Source of the DNA: an uncultured Clostridia bacterium
GTDB lineage: Bacteria; Bacillota; Clostridia; Christensenellales; CAG-917
Length of the DNA stretch: 64,000 nucleotides
NCBI GenBank assembly: GCA_944363035.1
Contig: CALVTS010000001.1
Location: forward strand, 128,691 to 192,690
Direction: 5' to 3'
The notes below the pieces were generated by a model that was not told the DNA's origin, did no database searches, and was given only the letters and a program-made list of their open reading frames with translations. Both the position numbers and the translations under genes were made by a program. This document shows positions 34,523 to 44,957 of this stretch, in pieces; position 1 is the stretch's first letter, and each line of letters starts with the position of its first letter.

Positions 34523-35551
34523 TCATTTGTCAAAGGAGACTAACCCTACCTTGCGTTTGACCTTGGAGAGCGTACGGGCGGCTATCCGCGCCGCCTTTTC
34601 CGCCCCCGCTTTCGCCACCTCGGCGATGTACGCCTTGTCCGCGAGATAGCGGACGTATTCCTCCCTGACGGGCTTGAACTTCGCCGCCACCGCCTCTCCG
34701 ACGGCGGTCTTGAACGCGCCGTAGCCGCACCCCGCAAATTCCTTTTCCACCTCCGCCACGCTCTTTCCCGTCATGACGGAATATATGGAGATGAGATTGG
34801 ATATCCCGGGCTTGTCCTCGCGCATCACTATCTCGTTGCCGCTGTCCGTGACCGCGCGTTTGAACTTCTTCATGATGGAGCTCTCCTCCTCGATGACGGA
34901 GATCCAGCCGTTGGGGTCGGGATCGGACTTGGACATCTTGGAGGTGGGATCCTGCAAGGAGCACACCTTTGCGCCCGTCTTGGGGATGTAGCCCTCGGGC
35001 ACGGTGAAGGTGTCGCCGTAGCGGTTGTTGAAACGGATCGCGATATCGCGCGCGAGCTCGAGGTGCTGCTTCTGATCTATGCCGACGGGCACGAGGTCGG
35101 AGCGGAAGAGCAATATGTCCGCCGCCATGAGCACGGGATAATCCATGAGCCCCATATTGATATTGTCCGCGTGTTTGGCGCTCTTATCCTTAAACTGGGT
35201 CATCCTGGACGCCTCGCCGACATAGGTGTTGCAGTTGAGTATCCATTGGAGCTCTGTATGCGCAGGCACGTGGGACTGGAAATAGAGCACGGACTTTTCG
35301 GGATCTATGCCGCAGGCGAGGAGTTGAGCGAAAAAGCTCATGCACCCCTGCCTGAACTCGGCGGGATCCCTCCTCACCGTGAGAGCGTGAAGATCCGCGA
35401 TGAAAAACACGGAGTCGTATTCTTCCTGCATCTTCCCCCAGTTGGACACCGCCCCGACATAGTTGCCGAGGGTGATCGTCCCGGTGGGTTGTATGCCCGA
35501 AAGCACTATCTTCTTGCGCTGTATCTGAGTTTTATCGTTCTGTTCCGTCAT
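34523..35551 (-). CDS. trpS: Tryptophanyl-tRNA synthetase
   Basis: A 342-residue class I synthetase charging tRNA(Trp). The HIGH-like motif is PTGTITLGNYVG, the KMSKS loop is SKMSKSDPDP, and DLVPVGIDQKQHLE is conserved. The length is standard for the short bacterial TrpRS. It is 51 bases downstream of thrC. No T-box was recognised upstream. Confidence 0.97.
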   Translation of the reverse strand: MTEQNDKTQIQRKKIVLSGIQPTGTITLGNYVGAVSNWGKMQEEYDSVFFIADLHALTVRRDPAEFRQGCMSFFAQLLACGIDPEKSVLYFQSHVPAHTELQWILNCNTYVGEASRMTQFKDKSAKHADNINMGLMDYPVLMAADILLFRSDLVPVGIDQKQHLELARDIAIRFNNRYGDTFTVPEGYIPKTGAKVCSLQDPTSKMSKSDPDPNGWISVIEEESSIMKKFKRAVTDSGNEIVMREDKPGISNLISIYSVMTGKSVAEVEKEFAGCGYGAFKTAVGEAVAAKFKPVREEYVRYLADKAYIAEVAKAGAEKAARIAARTLSKVKRKVGLVSFDK

Positions 35552-35602
35552 ATAAACACCGTATTTTGTGATGATAACCTTTTGCCCGTCGTCGGGCGGA
35601 GC

Positions 35603-37090
35603 TCACTTCTCCTCGCCGAGGACGAAGTCGTAGACCGCCTGTTTCACACCGTCGCGGTCTATCACCGTCTTGTGGCGCACGGGGAGAGAGTTGAGCGCGA
35701 GTATGCCGTCGGGGCACTCCGCCGCAGTGAACGCATGGAGCTTCATCACCGCCTTGTCGGGGTCCTTTTCCTTCGCGCCCGCGATGGCGTTGTAGACGTC
35801 GCAGGCAAATTTGTAGGGGCTTGCCGTGGAGACGATGACCGTCTTGGTGTCGTCCTCCGTCTCGTCCACGTATTCGCTGTACACGCTCGCCGCCACCGCG
35901 GTGTGGGGGTCGAGCACATAATCGTCCAGATCGAAGAAGACGTTCATCGCTTCGTTGGTCTCGTCCTCATCCGCCCAGCCCGCTTCGAACACGCCGAGGT
36001 CCAGTTGGGAGAGATCCAGCTCGAAACTGCCCTTCTCTTTGAGGTCTTCGTATATCTTCCTCACTTTGGCGCTGTCTCTGCCCTCCGCCTCGAAAATGAG
36101 CCTTTCGAGATTGGAGGACACGAGGATGTCCATGGAGGGGGACATGGTCTTATAGAACTTGCGTTTGACGTCGTACTTCCCCGTGTTGAAGAAATCCGTG
36201 AGGATGTTGTTCGCGTTGCTCGCCACGATGAGTTTGTGGACGGGGAGCCCCATCCTATATGCGTAATAGCCCGCCAGGATGTTGCCGAAGTTGCCCGTGG
36301 GCACCACGAAATTCACCTTGTCCCCGAGACGCAGTTCCCCGCTCGTCACCAGGTCGCAATAGGCAGAGATATAATAGGCTATCTGCGGCGCGAGCCTGCC
36401 CCAGTTGATGGAATTTGCCGAGGACATCTCTATGCCGCGGTCTTTGAGTTTTGCGATGACTTCGGGGTCTGTGAACACCTTTTTCACCGCAGTCTGCGCG
36501 TCGTCGAAATTGCCTCTTATCCCCGCGACATGGACGTTTGCGCCCTGCTGGGTGAGCATCTGCCTCTTCTGCATGACGCTGACGCCGTCCACGGGATAGA
36601 AGACTATTATCTCGGTGCCCTCCACGTCGCGGAAACCTTCGAGGGCGGCTTTGCCGGTATCCCCGCTCGTCGCCACTAGGATGAGGGTGCGGCTCATGTC
36701 GCCGAGCTTGCGCTTTGACGCCACCATGAGGTGGGGAAGAAGGGTGAGCGCCATGTCCTTGAACGCATAGGTGGGACCGTGCCAGAGCTCCAGCATGAAG
36801 AGGTCGTCGTCCACTTTGACGAGAGGACAGGGATCCTCCCCGTCAAAGCGGGAATACGCCTTGCGGGTGTAGCCGAGCAGCTCCTCATAGGAGAACCCGT
36901 CCAGATACATGGCGAGGACGCTCGCCGCCCTTTCGGGATAATCCATGGCGAGGAGCTCCTCTATTTTCGCCCCGTCCAAAACGGGGAAAGACGACGGAAC
37001 GATGAGTCCGCCGTCATCCGATATGCCTTTGACTATGGCTTCCGCCGCGGAGTAGGTCCGCATACGGTCGCGTGTGCTCACATATTTCAT
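35603..37090 (-). CDS. thrC: Threonine synthase
   Basis: A 495-residue PLP enzyme converting O-phosphohomoserine to threonine. The PLP lysine is in TYAFKDMAL; ATSGDTGKAALEGF and PTGNFGN bind phosphate. It is the long fungal/E. coli-like class with the family N-terminus KYVSTR. Its ATG overlaps the TGA of the P-loop gene (ATGA), so translation is coupled. No other threonine genes are nearby. Confidence 0.95.
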   Translation of the reverse strand: MKYVSTRDRMRTYSAAEAIVKGISDDGGLIVPSSFPVLDGAKIEELLAMDYPERAASVLAMYLDGFSYEELLGYTRKAYSRFDGEDPCPLVKVDDDLFMLELWHGPTYAFKDMALTLLPHLMVASKRKLGDMSRTLILVATSGDTGKAALEGFRDVEGTEIIVFYPVDGVSVMQKRQMLTQQGANVHVAGIRGNFDDAQTAVKKVFTDPEVIAKLKDRGIEMSSANSINWGRLAPQIAYYISAYCDLVTSGELRLGDKVNFVVPTGNFGNILAGYYAYRMGLPVHKLIVASNANNILTDFFNTGKYDVKRKFYKTMSPSMDILVSSNLERLIFEAEGRDSAKVRKIYEDLKEKGSFELDLSQLDLGVFEAGWADEDETNEAMNVFFDLDDYVLDPHTAVAASVYSEYVDETEDDTKTVIVSTASPYKFACDVYNAIAGAKEKDPDKAVMKLHAFTAAECPDGILALNSLPVRHKTVIDRDGVKQAVYDFVLGEEK

Positions 37091-37518
37091 GATTCTGCCT
37101 GATATTTCTTCAAGAATTCAGGGAAATCCTCCTCGTTTTCGCTGACGGTGAGGATAAACCTGGTGTCCGTGTTTTTTGCTATCGAGTAGATGTCCGTGAA
37201 GAAATCCTCCATCTCGGCTACTGGACGCGCGAGCATACGGTGCGCGCCGTCGATATAGAAGCTCTCGATGTCGTGATTGCCCGCGAGGATACCGCGTATG
37301 AACCCGATGAGTTCTCTCTCGTCCACGGCGGACTGCCCCGCCCTTTTCAGGCATTCGGTGTTGATCACCCTGACCTGATAGCGGAGAGAATACATATATC
37401 TGTCCGTATCCGTGAGGAAGACGATGTCTCCCTTTGCGGTCTCCACGTTGTCGTTTGCCATGTTGATGATGATCTTGGTTTTGCCGGTACCTTTTGCTCC
37501 GGTGATGAGTTTTATCAT
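37087..37518 (-). CDS. Small P-loop ATP-binding protein
   Basis: A 143-residue protein starting MIKLITGAKGTGKTK, with a Walker A loop at residues 7-14 and a hydrophobic ESFYIDGAHRM strand resembling a Walker B. Similar short Clostridia proteins are often labelled PilT-like without evidence. The start at 37518 follows CGGAGGTGA; the longer frame would overlap the Re-citrate synthase gene. It overlaps thrC by 4 bases. The role is unknown; a small regulatory ATPase is possible. Confidence 0.75.
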   Translation of the reverse strand: MIKLITGAKGTGKTKIIINMANDNVETAKGDIVFLTDTDRYMYSLRYQVRVINTECLKRAGQSAVDERELIGFIRGILAGNHDIESFYIDGAHRMLARPVAEMEDFFTDIYSIAKNTDTRFILTVSENEEDFPEFLKKYQAES

Positions 37519-37588
37519 ATTCACCTCCGATACCATTTTATAGGATATCGCGCGCAAATACAAGAGGGGATTTGGATCCCTTCTCCTC

Positions 37589-38980
37589 TCACGCGAATTT
37601 TGCGAACGCGGCGTGACGCTCGGGGTCGAATTCGGCAAACGTCGCGTCAAGTTCCCCGTCGCTGATGACGGTGGTCCTGCCCGCGGCGTACTGCTCGTCC
37701 ACCCTCTCCTTCATCCTTGCGATGAGGGGATCGCGCTTGTCGATGTGCATCTCGGAGGGCACGGAATAAAAGGAATTGATCCAGAACGCTATCCCAGCCA
37801 CTCCGCTGAAAGAATCCACCACGACCCTCGCGGGACGGTGGAGTATCTTCTCTGTGTCGAAGATGTTGTATATCTCCTGGTCTTTGAGCATCCCGTCCGC
37901 GTGTATCCCCGCCTTGGTGACATTGAAATTCTTGCCCACAAAGGGAGTGCGCTCCGGGATGTCGAAGCCCATCTCGTGCTCGAAATAGTCCGCGATCTCG
38001 GTGATGACCGAAAGATCCATCCCGCCCGTGCCGCCGCGCAGGGAGGCATACTCTATCGCCATGGCCTCCAGGGGGGTGTTGCCCGTGCGCTCGCCTATGC
38101 CGAGCAAGGTGGTGTTGACCGCAGAGCACCCGTAAAGCCACGCCGTGGCGGAGTTGACCACCGCCTTGTAAAAATCGTTGTGGCCGTGCCATTCGAGCTG
38201 TTCGGAGGGTATCTCGGCGTAATAGCGGAAGCCGTAGATTATGCCCTGTACGCTTCTGGGGAGCGCGGTGCCGGGATAGGTCACGCCGTAACCCATGGTG
38301 TCGCAGGCGCGGATCTTGATGGGGATGCCGCTCTCGCGGGAAAGGTTCATGAGCTCTATCGCGAAGGGCACCACGAATCCGAAATAATCCGCTCTGGTGA
38401 TGTCCTCGAAGTGGCATCTCGGGACTATGCCGCGTTCCAGCGCCTTTTTCACGATGGTGAGATATTTTTCCATCGCCTGCCCGCGGGTGAGGTTCATCTT
38501 TTTGAAGATGTGATAGTCCGAGCAGCTCACCAGGATGCCCGTCTCCTTGATGCCGAACTGCTTGACCAGCTCGAAATCCTTCTCGTTCGCGCGTATCCAG
38601 GAGGTGACCTGCGGGAAGTCGTAGCCGAGTTCGAGACACTTCTCCACCGCCTCGCGGTCCTTCTCGCTGTAAAGGAAAAATTCGCTCTGTCTGACGAGCC
38701 CGTTGGGACCTCCCAGCCTGTGGAGCATCTTGTAGAGCGCGACGATATCCTTGACCGCGAAAGGTTTGGTGGCTTGCTGTCCGTCGCGGAAGGTGGTGTC
38801 CGTGATGTAGATGTCCTTGGGACACTCCATGGGCACGTGACGCATATTGAACGCTATCTTGGGTATCTCGCCGTAAGTGAATATCTTGCGGTGGAGATTG
38901 GGATAGGGCACGTCCTGCAGATTGGGTTTGTAAGCGTGTTCCTCGATGACATGATGATTCTTGTTGTAACGAATGATCAT
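37589..38980 (-). CDS. Re-citrate synthase / homocitrate-synthase-like enzyme
   Basis: A 463-residue member of the DRE-TIM metallolyase family. DTTFRDGQQ carries the metal-binding Asp and catalytic Arg; RCHFEDITRAD, HGHNDFYK and the AGIHADG segment are typical. From memory it matches Clostridium kluyveri-type Re-citrate synthase better than LeuA or NifV (for example LGGPNGLVRQSEFFLYS), and lacks the LeuA regulatory domain. It would condense oxaloacetate and acetyl-CoA with Re specificity, feeding glutamate synthesis in anaerobes. GGAGGGGAG is the RBS; it follows prfA by 10 bases. Confidence 0.78.
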   Translation of the reverse strand: MIIRYNKNHHVIEEHAYKPNLQDVPYPNLHRKIFTYGEIPKIAFNMRHVPMECPKDIYITDTTFRDGQQATKPFAVKDIVALYKMLHRLGGPNGLVRQSEFFLYSEKDREAVEKCLELGYDFPQVTSWIRANEKDFELVKQFGIKETGILVSCSDYHIFKKMNLTRGQAMEKYLTIVKKALERGIVPRCHFEDITRADYFGFVVPFAIELMNLSRESGIPIKIRACDTMGYGVTYPGTALPRSVQGIIYGFRYYAEIPSEQLEWHGHNDFYKAVVNSATAWLYGCSAVNTTLLGIGERTGNTPLEAMAIEYASLRGGTGGMDLSVITEIADYFEHEMGFDIPERTPFVGKNFNVTKAGIHADGMLKDQEIYNIFDTEKILHRPARVVVDSFSGVAGIAFWINSFYSVPSEMHIDKRDPLIARMKERVDEQYAAGRTTVISDGELDATFAEFDPERHAAFAKFA

Positions 38981-38990
38981 ACTCCCCTCC

Positions 38991-40076
38991 TCACTCGATG
39001 TTTTCCAGAAGTTTGTTTTGCAATGCCAGTTTGAGCGCGGCGATCATCTCGTCCATCTCCCCCAGCATGAAGCGGTCCAGGGTGTAGAGTGTGAGCCCGA
39101 TGCGATGATCCGTCACCCTACCCTGCGGGAAATTGTAGGTGCGGATGCGCTCGCTCCTGTCCCCCGTGCCTATCTGTGCGCGCCTCGTTTCGCTGTACTC
39201 CCTGTCCGCCTGAGAGCGGTAGTGCTCGTACAGTCTGGAACGCAGGACTTTCATTGCCTTTTCGCGGTTCTTGATCTGACTGCGCTCGTCCTGACACTCC
39301 ACCACTATCCCCGTGGGCAGATGGGTGATGCGGATGGCGGACTCCGTCTTGTTGACGTGCTGACCGCCCGCGCCCCCGCTCCTGTACGTGTCTATTTTGA
39401 GGTCGTTCTCATTGACGTTCACCTCGACGTCCTTCGCCTCGGGAAGCACCGCCACCGTGACCGTGGATGTGTGTATCCTCCCCTGCGACTCCGTCTCGGG
39501 CACCCGCTGGACGCGGTGCACTCCGCTTTCGAATTTGAGATTCCCCCACGCGCCCTTGCCCGTGATCATGAAAGTGAGTTCCTTCGCGCCGCCGAGCTCG
39601 GTGAAGTTCATGTTTATCTCCTCCACCTTCCAGCGCATCCTGTCCGCATAGTGGCGGTACATCCGCATGAGCTCCGCGCCGAAGAGCGCGGCTTCGTCGC
39701 CGCCCGCGCCTCCTCGTATCTCCATGATGACGTTGTTGTCCTCGTCGGGGTCTTTGGGGAGCAGGGCTATTTTCAGTTCCTCCGCGTCTTCGTCCAATTT
39801 GCCGCGCAGAGCCTCCGCCTCCTCTTTCAGGAGTTCCCTCATCTCGTGATCGCTCTCGGCGGCGAGCATATCCTCGCACTTCTCAAGCTCCCGCTTGTGG
39901 GCGAGATATCCTTCATATTTCTCGGCGGCGGGTCGGATGTCGGAATGTTCCTTGGAATAATTTTTGAACGCATTCTGATCGGACACCACTTCGGGACGCG
40001 CCAGAAGCTCCCCGAGCTCGGCATACCTCGCTTTGAGTTGGTCCAGCCGCAAAAGCAGCTTTTCGCTCATTTTCAT
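38991..40076 (-). CDS. prfA: Peptide chain release factor 1
   Basis: A 361-residue RF1, recognising UAA/UAG. GGQ is in [15 protein letters not shown], followed by [17 protein letters not shown]. The start at 40076 gives MKMSEK and overlaps the PrmC stop (ATGA); GGAGG is 9 bases upstream. The long frame upstream of it is a shadow. Its neighbour, the PrmC domain, methylates the GGQ glutamine, a classic pairing. Confidence 0.96.
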   Translation of the reverse strand: MKMSEKLLLRLDQLKARYAELGELLARPEVVSDQNAFKNYSKEHSDIRPAAEKYEGYLAHKRELEKCEDMLAAESDHEMRELLKEEAEALRGKLDEDAEELKIALLPKDPDEDNNVIMEIRGGAGGDEAALFGAELMRMYRHYADRMRWKVEEINMNFTELGGAKELTFMITGKGAWGNLKFESGVHRVQRVPETESQGRIHTSTVTVAVLPEAKDVEVNVNENDLKIDTYRSGGAGGQHVNKTESAIRITHLPTGIVVECQDERSQIKNREKAMKVLRSRLYEHYRSQADREYSETRRAQIGTGDRSERIRTYNFPQGRVTDHRIGLTLYTLDRFMLGEMDEMIAALKLALQNKLLENIE

Positions 40077-41938
40077 GCTTTTGCGTCCTCCTTTCTCCTT
40101 GCCGAGAGCATCCTTTCCCTGCCCTGCATATCGCGGTATATCTCCACGTCGAACGCGGCGAACAGTTCTTTCAGAGCCTCCGCCTGTCCCACGCCGAATT
40201 CCAGGAACAGAACTCCGCCCTCCGCGAGATGAGCGTCGCACTCCTTTGCGATGACGCGGTAAAAGTCCAACCCGTCCTCTCCGCCGTCCAGCGCGGAAAG
40301 CGGCTCGAACTTTTTGACCTTATCCTCCAATCCCTCTATGTCCGCGCGCGGGATATAGGGAGGATTGGACGCGATGACGTCAAATCTTTCCCCCGCCACG
40401 GGCTCGAACATATCTCCCGTGAGCACGCGCACTTTCACGCCCGCGTTGAGCGCGTTCGCTCCCGCGATCTCTGCCGCCGCGCGGGATATGTCCGTCGCGG
40501 TCACGTCTGCGCGGGTGTTTTTCGCCACCGCTATCGCGATGGCTCCGCTCCCCGTGCAAAGATCCAGCACTCTCGCGCCCTCTTTGCCCTCCGCCTCTCT
40601 TATCACCCGCTCGGCGAGCTCCTCCGTCTCGGGACGGGGGATGAGCACCGCGGGAGACACCGCGAGACGTATGCCGTAAAATTCGGCGTTGCCGAGAGCG
40701 TATTGCAAGGGAGCTCCGTCCTTCATCTTTTCCGCCATGGCGCGCGCGGACGCGAATTGCTCCTTCGTGACGGATCTCATCAGGGCGAGCTCGCTCCTTC
40801 TCTTTCCCGTCGCCTCGACCAATATCCAGTCCAGATCGCTCTCGTCTGCGGAGGGGGCTATCTGTTTCAGCCTCTCGCGCACGACGGCTACGGGCACGGT
40901 GAACTCGAACCCGCGCTCGGGGATGGACGGATCCTCATCCATGGCGAGCACCGTCTTGAATGCGGTGAGACTGACTTCCAGCATATCGTCCGTGGGCTGT
41001 TTGGTGGTGAGCTTCTGCATGAGCATCCCGGGCGCGCGGAGTATCCTGAACGGCAGACGATCGGACTTTGCGAGGAATTTGAGGAGTTCGTAAGAAACTC
41101 CCGCCACCACGGGCAGGAAGAGGAGTTTCACCCCGAGACGCACCAGGGCGTTGACCACGCTGTCGAAACGCGTCCAGCCTATCGCGTCCAGCATCCAGTT
41201 GACGAGGGCGAACACCACTATGCTCACCGCCACCACAAAAAAGATGAAGGTCGTCCCGCAACGGCTGTGCTCGGTGCGCATCTTTCTCGCGTTGTCCACC
41301 GTGAGCTCCAGCCCGTGCTCGTAACAACTGATGACCTTGTGCTCCGCGCCGTGATACATGAACACGCGGCGGATGTCTTTCATCAGAGTTATGGACAGGA
41401 TGTACCCCAAAAATATCGCCAGCATTATCGCCGCCTCGCAAAGGCTGAGGAGGGCGGGATGATCGTTGGTGCCCGGTATCTCGAAAATGAGCCCGGTGAG
41501 GAAGTTGGGCAAAAATACAAAGAGCCCTACGGCAAGGAGCAACCCCAGGACGAGGGAGAACGTCGTGAGGATGTGCATGGGGTTGAGCTTGAACTTTTCC
41601 GCCATCCACTTGTCGAACTTTGTGGGCTCGGCGTAGTCGCCGAACACCTCGGCGGAACGCATGAGCACCCCCACGCCCATGAAGAGCTGGGTGACGAGAT
41701 TGACCACCCCTCTCACGACGGGGAGGCGGAAAAAGATGTTGCGCTCGGACGCGTCGGGGATGCGCTTGGCTTCCACCGTGATCTCCCCCGCTTCGGTGCG
41801 GACGGCAGTAGCAAGCGAGGTGCGCCCTTTCATCATGACGCCCTCTATGACCGCCTGCCCGCCGATGTAGGTTCGGCAGACCGCTTTCCCCTGTTTTTCG
41901 GATCTTACTGCGCGCTCTTTTAGCCGAGACTGTGACAA
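40073..41938 (-). CDS. DUF1385 membrane protein fused to PrmC methyltransferase
   Basis: A 621-residue fusion. Residues ~1-310 are DUF1385/YqhQ ([42 protein letters not shown]) with about four membrane segments. Residues ~330-615 are PrmC/HemK release-factor glutamine methyltransferase ([43 protein letters not shown]). In most Clostridia these are neighbouring genes. The start at 41938 is TTG, preceded by AAGGATAG. It overlaps prfA by 4 bases. No internal start with an RBS was found, so the fusion seems real. Confidence 0.88.
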   Translation of the reverse strand: MSQSRLKERAVRSEKQGKAVCRTYIGGQAVIEGVMMKGRTSLATAVRTEAGEITVEAKRIPDASERNIFFRLPVVRGVVNLVTQLFMGVGVLMRSAEVFGDYAEPTKFDKWMAEKFKLNPMHILTTFSLVLGLLLAVGLFVFLPNFLTGLIFEIPGTNDHPALLSLCEAAIMLAIFLGYILSITLMKDIRRVFMYHGAEHKVISCYEHGLELTVDNARKMRTEHSRCGTTFIFFVVAVSIVVFALVNWMLDAIGWTRFDSVVNALVRLGVKLLFLPVVAGVSYELLKFLAKSDRLPFRILRAPGMLMQKLTTKQPTDDMLEVSLTAFKTVLAMDEDPSIPERGFEFTVPVAVVRERLKQIAPSADESDLDWILVEATGKRRSELALMRSVTKEQFASARAMAEKMKDGAPLQYALGNAEFYGIRLAVSPAVLIPRPETEELAERVIREAEGKEGARVLDLCTGSGAIAIAVAKNTRADVTATDISRAAAEIAGANALNAGVKVRVLTGDMFEPVAGERFDVIASNPPYIPRADIEGLEDKVKKFEPLSALDGGEDGLDFYRVIAKECDAHLAEGGVLFLEFGVGQAEALKELFAAFDVEIYRDMQGRERMLSARRKEDAKA

Positions 41939-42029
41939 ACTCTATCCTTCGGGAGCGACGCGCCTCGCGCGGCTCCGCACTCATATACTCTTTATATGCG
42001 TTATACGCGCTCGCGCGCGCAAACGAGAA

Positions 42030-42053
42030 ATGCAGGCTGTGGAAAGCCTGCAT
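42030..42053 (-). terminator. rpmE terminator
   Basis: Stem ATGCAGGCT/AGCCTGCAT (42030-42038 with 42045-42053) begins 12 bases past the rpmE stop; on the minus strand TTCTCGTTT follows. Confidence 0.65.
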
Positions 42054-42065
42054 CTCCGGTTTTCG

Positions 42066-42272
42066 TCAGTCGAGATTGTATCTCTTCTTGAACTTGTCGA
42101 CGCGGCCGCCGGTGTCCACCAGCTTCTGCTTGCCCGTGAAATAGGGATGGCATTTGGAGCAGATCTCCACCTTGATGACGTCCGTCTTCTTGGTGGTGCC
42201 GGTCAGGAAGGTATTGCCGCAAGCGCATTGCACCGTTGCGGTGTGATATTCCGGATGGATGCCTTCTTTCAT
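42066..42272 (-). CDS. rpmE: 50S ribosomal protein L31 (zinc type)
   Basis: A 68-residue L31 of the zinc-binding type: CAC (16-18) and CSKC (37-40) form the ribbon, followed by [20 protein letters not shown]. It belongs to the large subunit. AGGAGTG precedes the ATG. It has a consensus promoter 110 bases upstream and a leader with a small hairpin (TTCGGG-CGCT-CCCGAA at 42324-42339). It precedes the DUF1385-PrmC-prfA group, a common Clostridia order. Confidence 0.97.
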   Translation of the reverse strand: MKEGIHPEYHTATVQCACGNTFLTGTTKKTDVIKVEICSKCHPYFTGKQKLVDTGGRVDKFKKRYNLD

Positions 42273-42378
42273 TGTTCACTCCTGTTTTCGTATTTTTACG
42301 CCCACACGCGCCAATGTTTCCCCTTCGGGCGCTCCCGAACAGGGCAGGAGTTACGCGCATATGACATAAAGTTTCTTT

Positions 42379-42407
42379 ATTATATCCGCGCCGCGAGCCG
42401 CTGTCAA
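42379..42407 (-). promoter_or_regulatory. rpmE promoter (consensus)
   Basis: TTGACA (42402-42407), 17 bases, TATAAT (42379-42384): a perfect sigma-A consensus giving a leader of about 100 bases. Confidence 0.9.
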
Positions 42408-42450
42408 GCGATTAGACGCCCCGCGCCGCGACATACGGCGAATTTTTGCG

Positions 42451-43197
42451 CTACTCCGCTTCGAGCAGCCGCATGAGCTCCGCGCGGACGGCGGAAAGCT
42501 CCGCCGAGGAGACCTTCCTCTCCCCGCGCGGGAGCGCGATCTCGCCCTCCCCCGCGATATGCGCGGGAGACCCCGCAAGCACCGTCCAGCGGTCGGCGGC
42601 AAGCAGACACTCGTCCACATCGTGAGTGACATAGATCACCGTGCGCGGCGAGGATGCGAGCAGCTCCTCGAGCGCGTTCAGCAGACGGAATTTCAACCCG
42701 ATGTCGAGAGCCCTGAAGGGCTCGTCCATAAGGAGCACTTCGGAGGGGAAGAGAAAGGCTCTCGCCATCGCGACGCGCAGGCTCTCCCCGCCCGAAAGCT
42801 CTGTCGGGAACTTTTCCGCCTTGTCGCCGATCTCAAGCCTTTTCAGCATTTCGGCTATCCTCTCGCTCCTCTCCTCCTTGTCGCGAAAAACCTTTCTTAG
42901 CACCAGATCAAGGTTTTTACGCACGCTTATCGATGGTATCAACCTGTCTTTTTGAAAAATATAGGATATACCGCCGCTTGGGCGTATCACCTCTCCGCCA
43001 TAGGGGACGAGTCCCGCTATCGCTCCGAGCAGGGTGCTCTTGCCCACTCCGGAGCCGCCCATGACGACGCTTATCTCCCCTGCGGGAAAAGTTATGTCAA
43101 AGTCGCTGAAAACCTTGTTTTCTCCGTATGAGACGGAGAGCGAACGCACTTCCACTCCGCGCGCACCGACTTCTCTTTTCACTTCGCGGGCATCCAT
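42451..43197 (-). CDS. ABC transporter ATPase (SsuB/TauB type)
   Basis: A 248-residue importer ATPase. Walker A GGSGVGKST, Q-loop in IFQKDRLIPS, signature LSGGE, Walker B VLLMDEPF and the switch His in VTHDVDE are all present. The family energises uptake of sulfonates, taurine, nitrate or thiamine precursors. The start at 43197 has GGAGGAGAG upstream and overlaps the permease gene by 19 bases. It closes the TM1266-SBP-permease-ATPase operon. Confidence 0.9.
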   Translation of the reverse strand: MDAREVKREVGARGVEVRSLSVSYGENKVFSDFDITFPAGEISVVMGGSGVGKSTLLGAIAGLVPYGGEVIRPSGGISYIFQKDRLIPSISVRKNLDLVLRKVFRDKEERSERIAEMLKRLEIGDKAEKFPTELSGGESLRVAMARAFLFPSEVLLMDEPFRALDIGLKFRLLNALEELLASSPRTVIYVTHDVDECLLAADRWTVLAGSPAHIAGEGEIALPRGERKVSSAELSAVRAELMRLLEAE

Positions 43198-43973
43198 CTT
43201 CTTCTCTCCTCCCACAGTTTTTTGAGCCCGTACACGATGCCCTCGAACGCGAAACTCATCACTATCGCGACCATCGTCCACGCCATGAGCCGCGCTATCT
43301 CGAATATCGCGCTCGCGCGTTGCATCTCCACGCCTATGCTGTCCGCCGTCTGCGCGAGCACCTCCGCCGCGATGACGACCTTCACGCACAGCGACACCGC
43401 GCTCCTGCTCCCGTCCGCAACCGACGGCAGCACCGAGGGCAGATATATCCCCGTCAGTCTGTCAACGGGACGCACGCCGTACACTTTCGCCATCTCGATG
43501 ACGTCGGGATCCACGCCGTCTATCGCGGTGCGGCAGGCGTTGTACATGAGAGGGAAACAGATGAGAAAGCCGATGAGAAAAGGCACCTCGGAGTTGTCGA
43601 GCCACGCCACCGCAAGCAGTATGACCGCCATGGTCGGCGCGGCTTGGAGCACGGTGACTATCGGCGAGAGAAAGCGGTGCAAAGGTCTCCACACCGTGCC
43701 GATCGCGGCAAGAAAGAGCGCGAAAAGCAGAGACAGCGCGAAACTGCCCGTCACTCTGCCCGCCGTGAGACCTATCGCCCGCCAAGTCTCTTCCAGCGAA
43801 AGCACCCGTCCGAGCTCGGAAAATATCTCGTCCGCCTGAGGCGTCAGGATGGGATTGTCCGTCGCCCGAGAGACTATCGCCCATACGGCAAGCACGACGC
43901 CGAGCGCGGCAACGGGATAGAGCACGTTGCCGAGCGCGGCGGATATCTTTTTCTTTTTTGCCTCCGTCTTCAC
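43179..43973 (-). CDS. ABC transporter permease (SsuC/TauC type)
   Basis: A 264-residue permease with about six membrane segments and the BPD/EAA loop EMAKVYGVRPVDRLTGIYLP. It is the membrane subunit of the neighbouring importer. It starts one base after the binding-protein stop region and overlaps the ATPase gene, so the three are translated as a unit. Confidence 0.9.
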   Translation of the reverse strand: MKTEAKKKKISAALGNVLYPVAALGVVLAVWAIVSRATDNPILTPQADEIFSELGRVLSLEETWRAIGLTAGRVTGSFALSLLFALFLAAIGTVWRPLHRFLSPIVTVLQAAPTMAVILLAVAWLDNSEVPFLIGFLICFPLMYNACRTAIDGVDPDVIEMAKVYGVRPVDRLTGIYLPSVLPSVADGSRSAVSLCVKVVIAAEVLAQTADSIGVEMQRASAIFEIARLMAWTMVAIVMSFAFEGIVYGLKKLWEERRRWMPAK

Positions 43974-43974
43974 T

Positions 43975-44904
43975 TTACGCCTGCGTGAAGAAATCCATCA
44001 TGTCCTCTATCGCCGCCGTCACGTCCTCACCCACGTACACGCCGACGTTGCAACGGGGGATGCTGGCGGGAGGATAAGCGGAAGCGCTGCCCGCCCCTTG
44101 CAGGAGCGCGGTCATATCGGCGGCGTTTTCGGCGATGTAATCCGTGTTGTCTTCAAACACGCCGATGAGAGCCTCCACGAACCCCTCCTTGTCGGCAAGC
44201 GCGCCTTTCACAAAGGTGGAGGACATTGGGAAACCGCTCTCGCTGCCCGTCGCGGCATTGAACTCCGCCTGTATGTCCATGACGATGGAGAACCCTTTTG
44301 ACGCGCCTGCGGTCGCTGCGGGTTCGCCCACGATGCCGAATTCGATCTGTCCCGCAGAGAGCGCGGCTTGCACCCCCGCTCCGTCCGCGTAATATTTCAC
44401 CTCCACGTCCTCGGGATCGGCGAGCCCGTTGGCTTCGAGTATCTTGCTCACCGCATATTCGGGCACCGCGCCCTTACCTATGCACCCCACTTTCCTGCCC
44501 GCAAGATCCGTGGGAGACACCTCGCCCTCGGTGCGGGAGATCATATAGAGTATCCCTCTGGTGTTGGAGCAAACGAATTCATAGTCCGCGCCTTTTGAGA
44601 TGAGGTTCATCCCCGCGTTGGCGGGCATGATGACGATGTCGCCGTCCCCCTTCGCCATATGCGTCCCGATCTGGTTGGCGGGCACGATGTTGACCTCCAC
44701 CTTATACCCCGCCACGGTGAGAGTGTCCTTCTCTGCGATGAGCTGAGCCACCGCGAGCACGGGAGCCCCGTCCGGGACATAGAGTTGCAAAGTCTCGCCG
44801 TCGCCCTTGCCCTCATCGTTGCAGGCGGCAAGCCCCACCGCAAACCCCGCGACCAGCGCGAGCGTCAAGATCATGACCAACAATTTTTTTGCCATAGTTT
44901 TCAT
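43975..44904 (-). CDS. ABC transporter substrate-binding lipoprotein (NMT1/THI5-like)
   Basis: A 309-residue binding protein with signal and lipobox VGLAAC (Cys 28). The fold is the NMT1/SsuA type (LYVPDGAPVLAVAQLI, VPANQIGTHMAKGDGDIVIM, GRKVGCIGKGAVPEYA, GIVGEPAA), which binds HMP-type thiamine precursors, sulfonates or similar small acids; the ligand is not determined. GAGG is 6 bases before the ATG. It is the second gene in the operon after the TM1266-family gene. Confidence 0.87.
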   Translation of the reverse strand: MKTMAKKLLVMILTLALVAGFAVGLAACNDEGKGDGETLQLYVPDGAPVLAVAQLIAEKDTLTVAGYKVEVNIVPANQIGTHMAKGDGDIVIMPANAGMNLISKGADYEFVCSNTRGILYMISRTEGEVSPTDLAGRKVGCIGKGAVPEYAVSKILEANGLADPEDVEVKYYADGAGVQAALSAGQIEFGIVGEPAATAGASKGFSIVMDIQAEFNAATGSESGFPMSSTFVKGALADKEGFVEALIGVFEDNTDYIAENAADMTALLQGAGSASAYPPASIPRCNVGVYVGEDVTAAIEDMMDFFTQA

Positions 44905-44957
44905 AATATGCCTCTTTATTTGTTATTTTCGCGATATAAACATTGTTTTTAGGTCGT

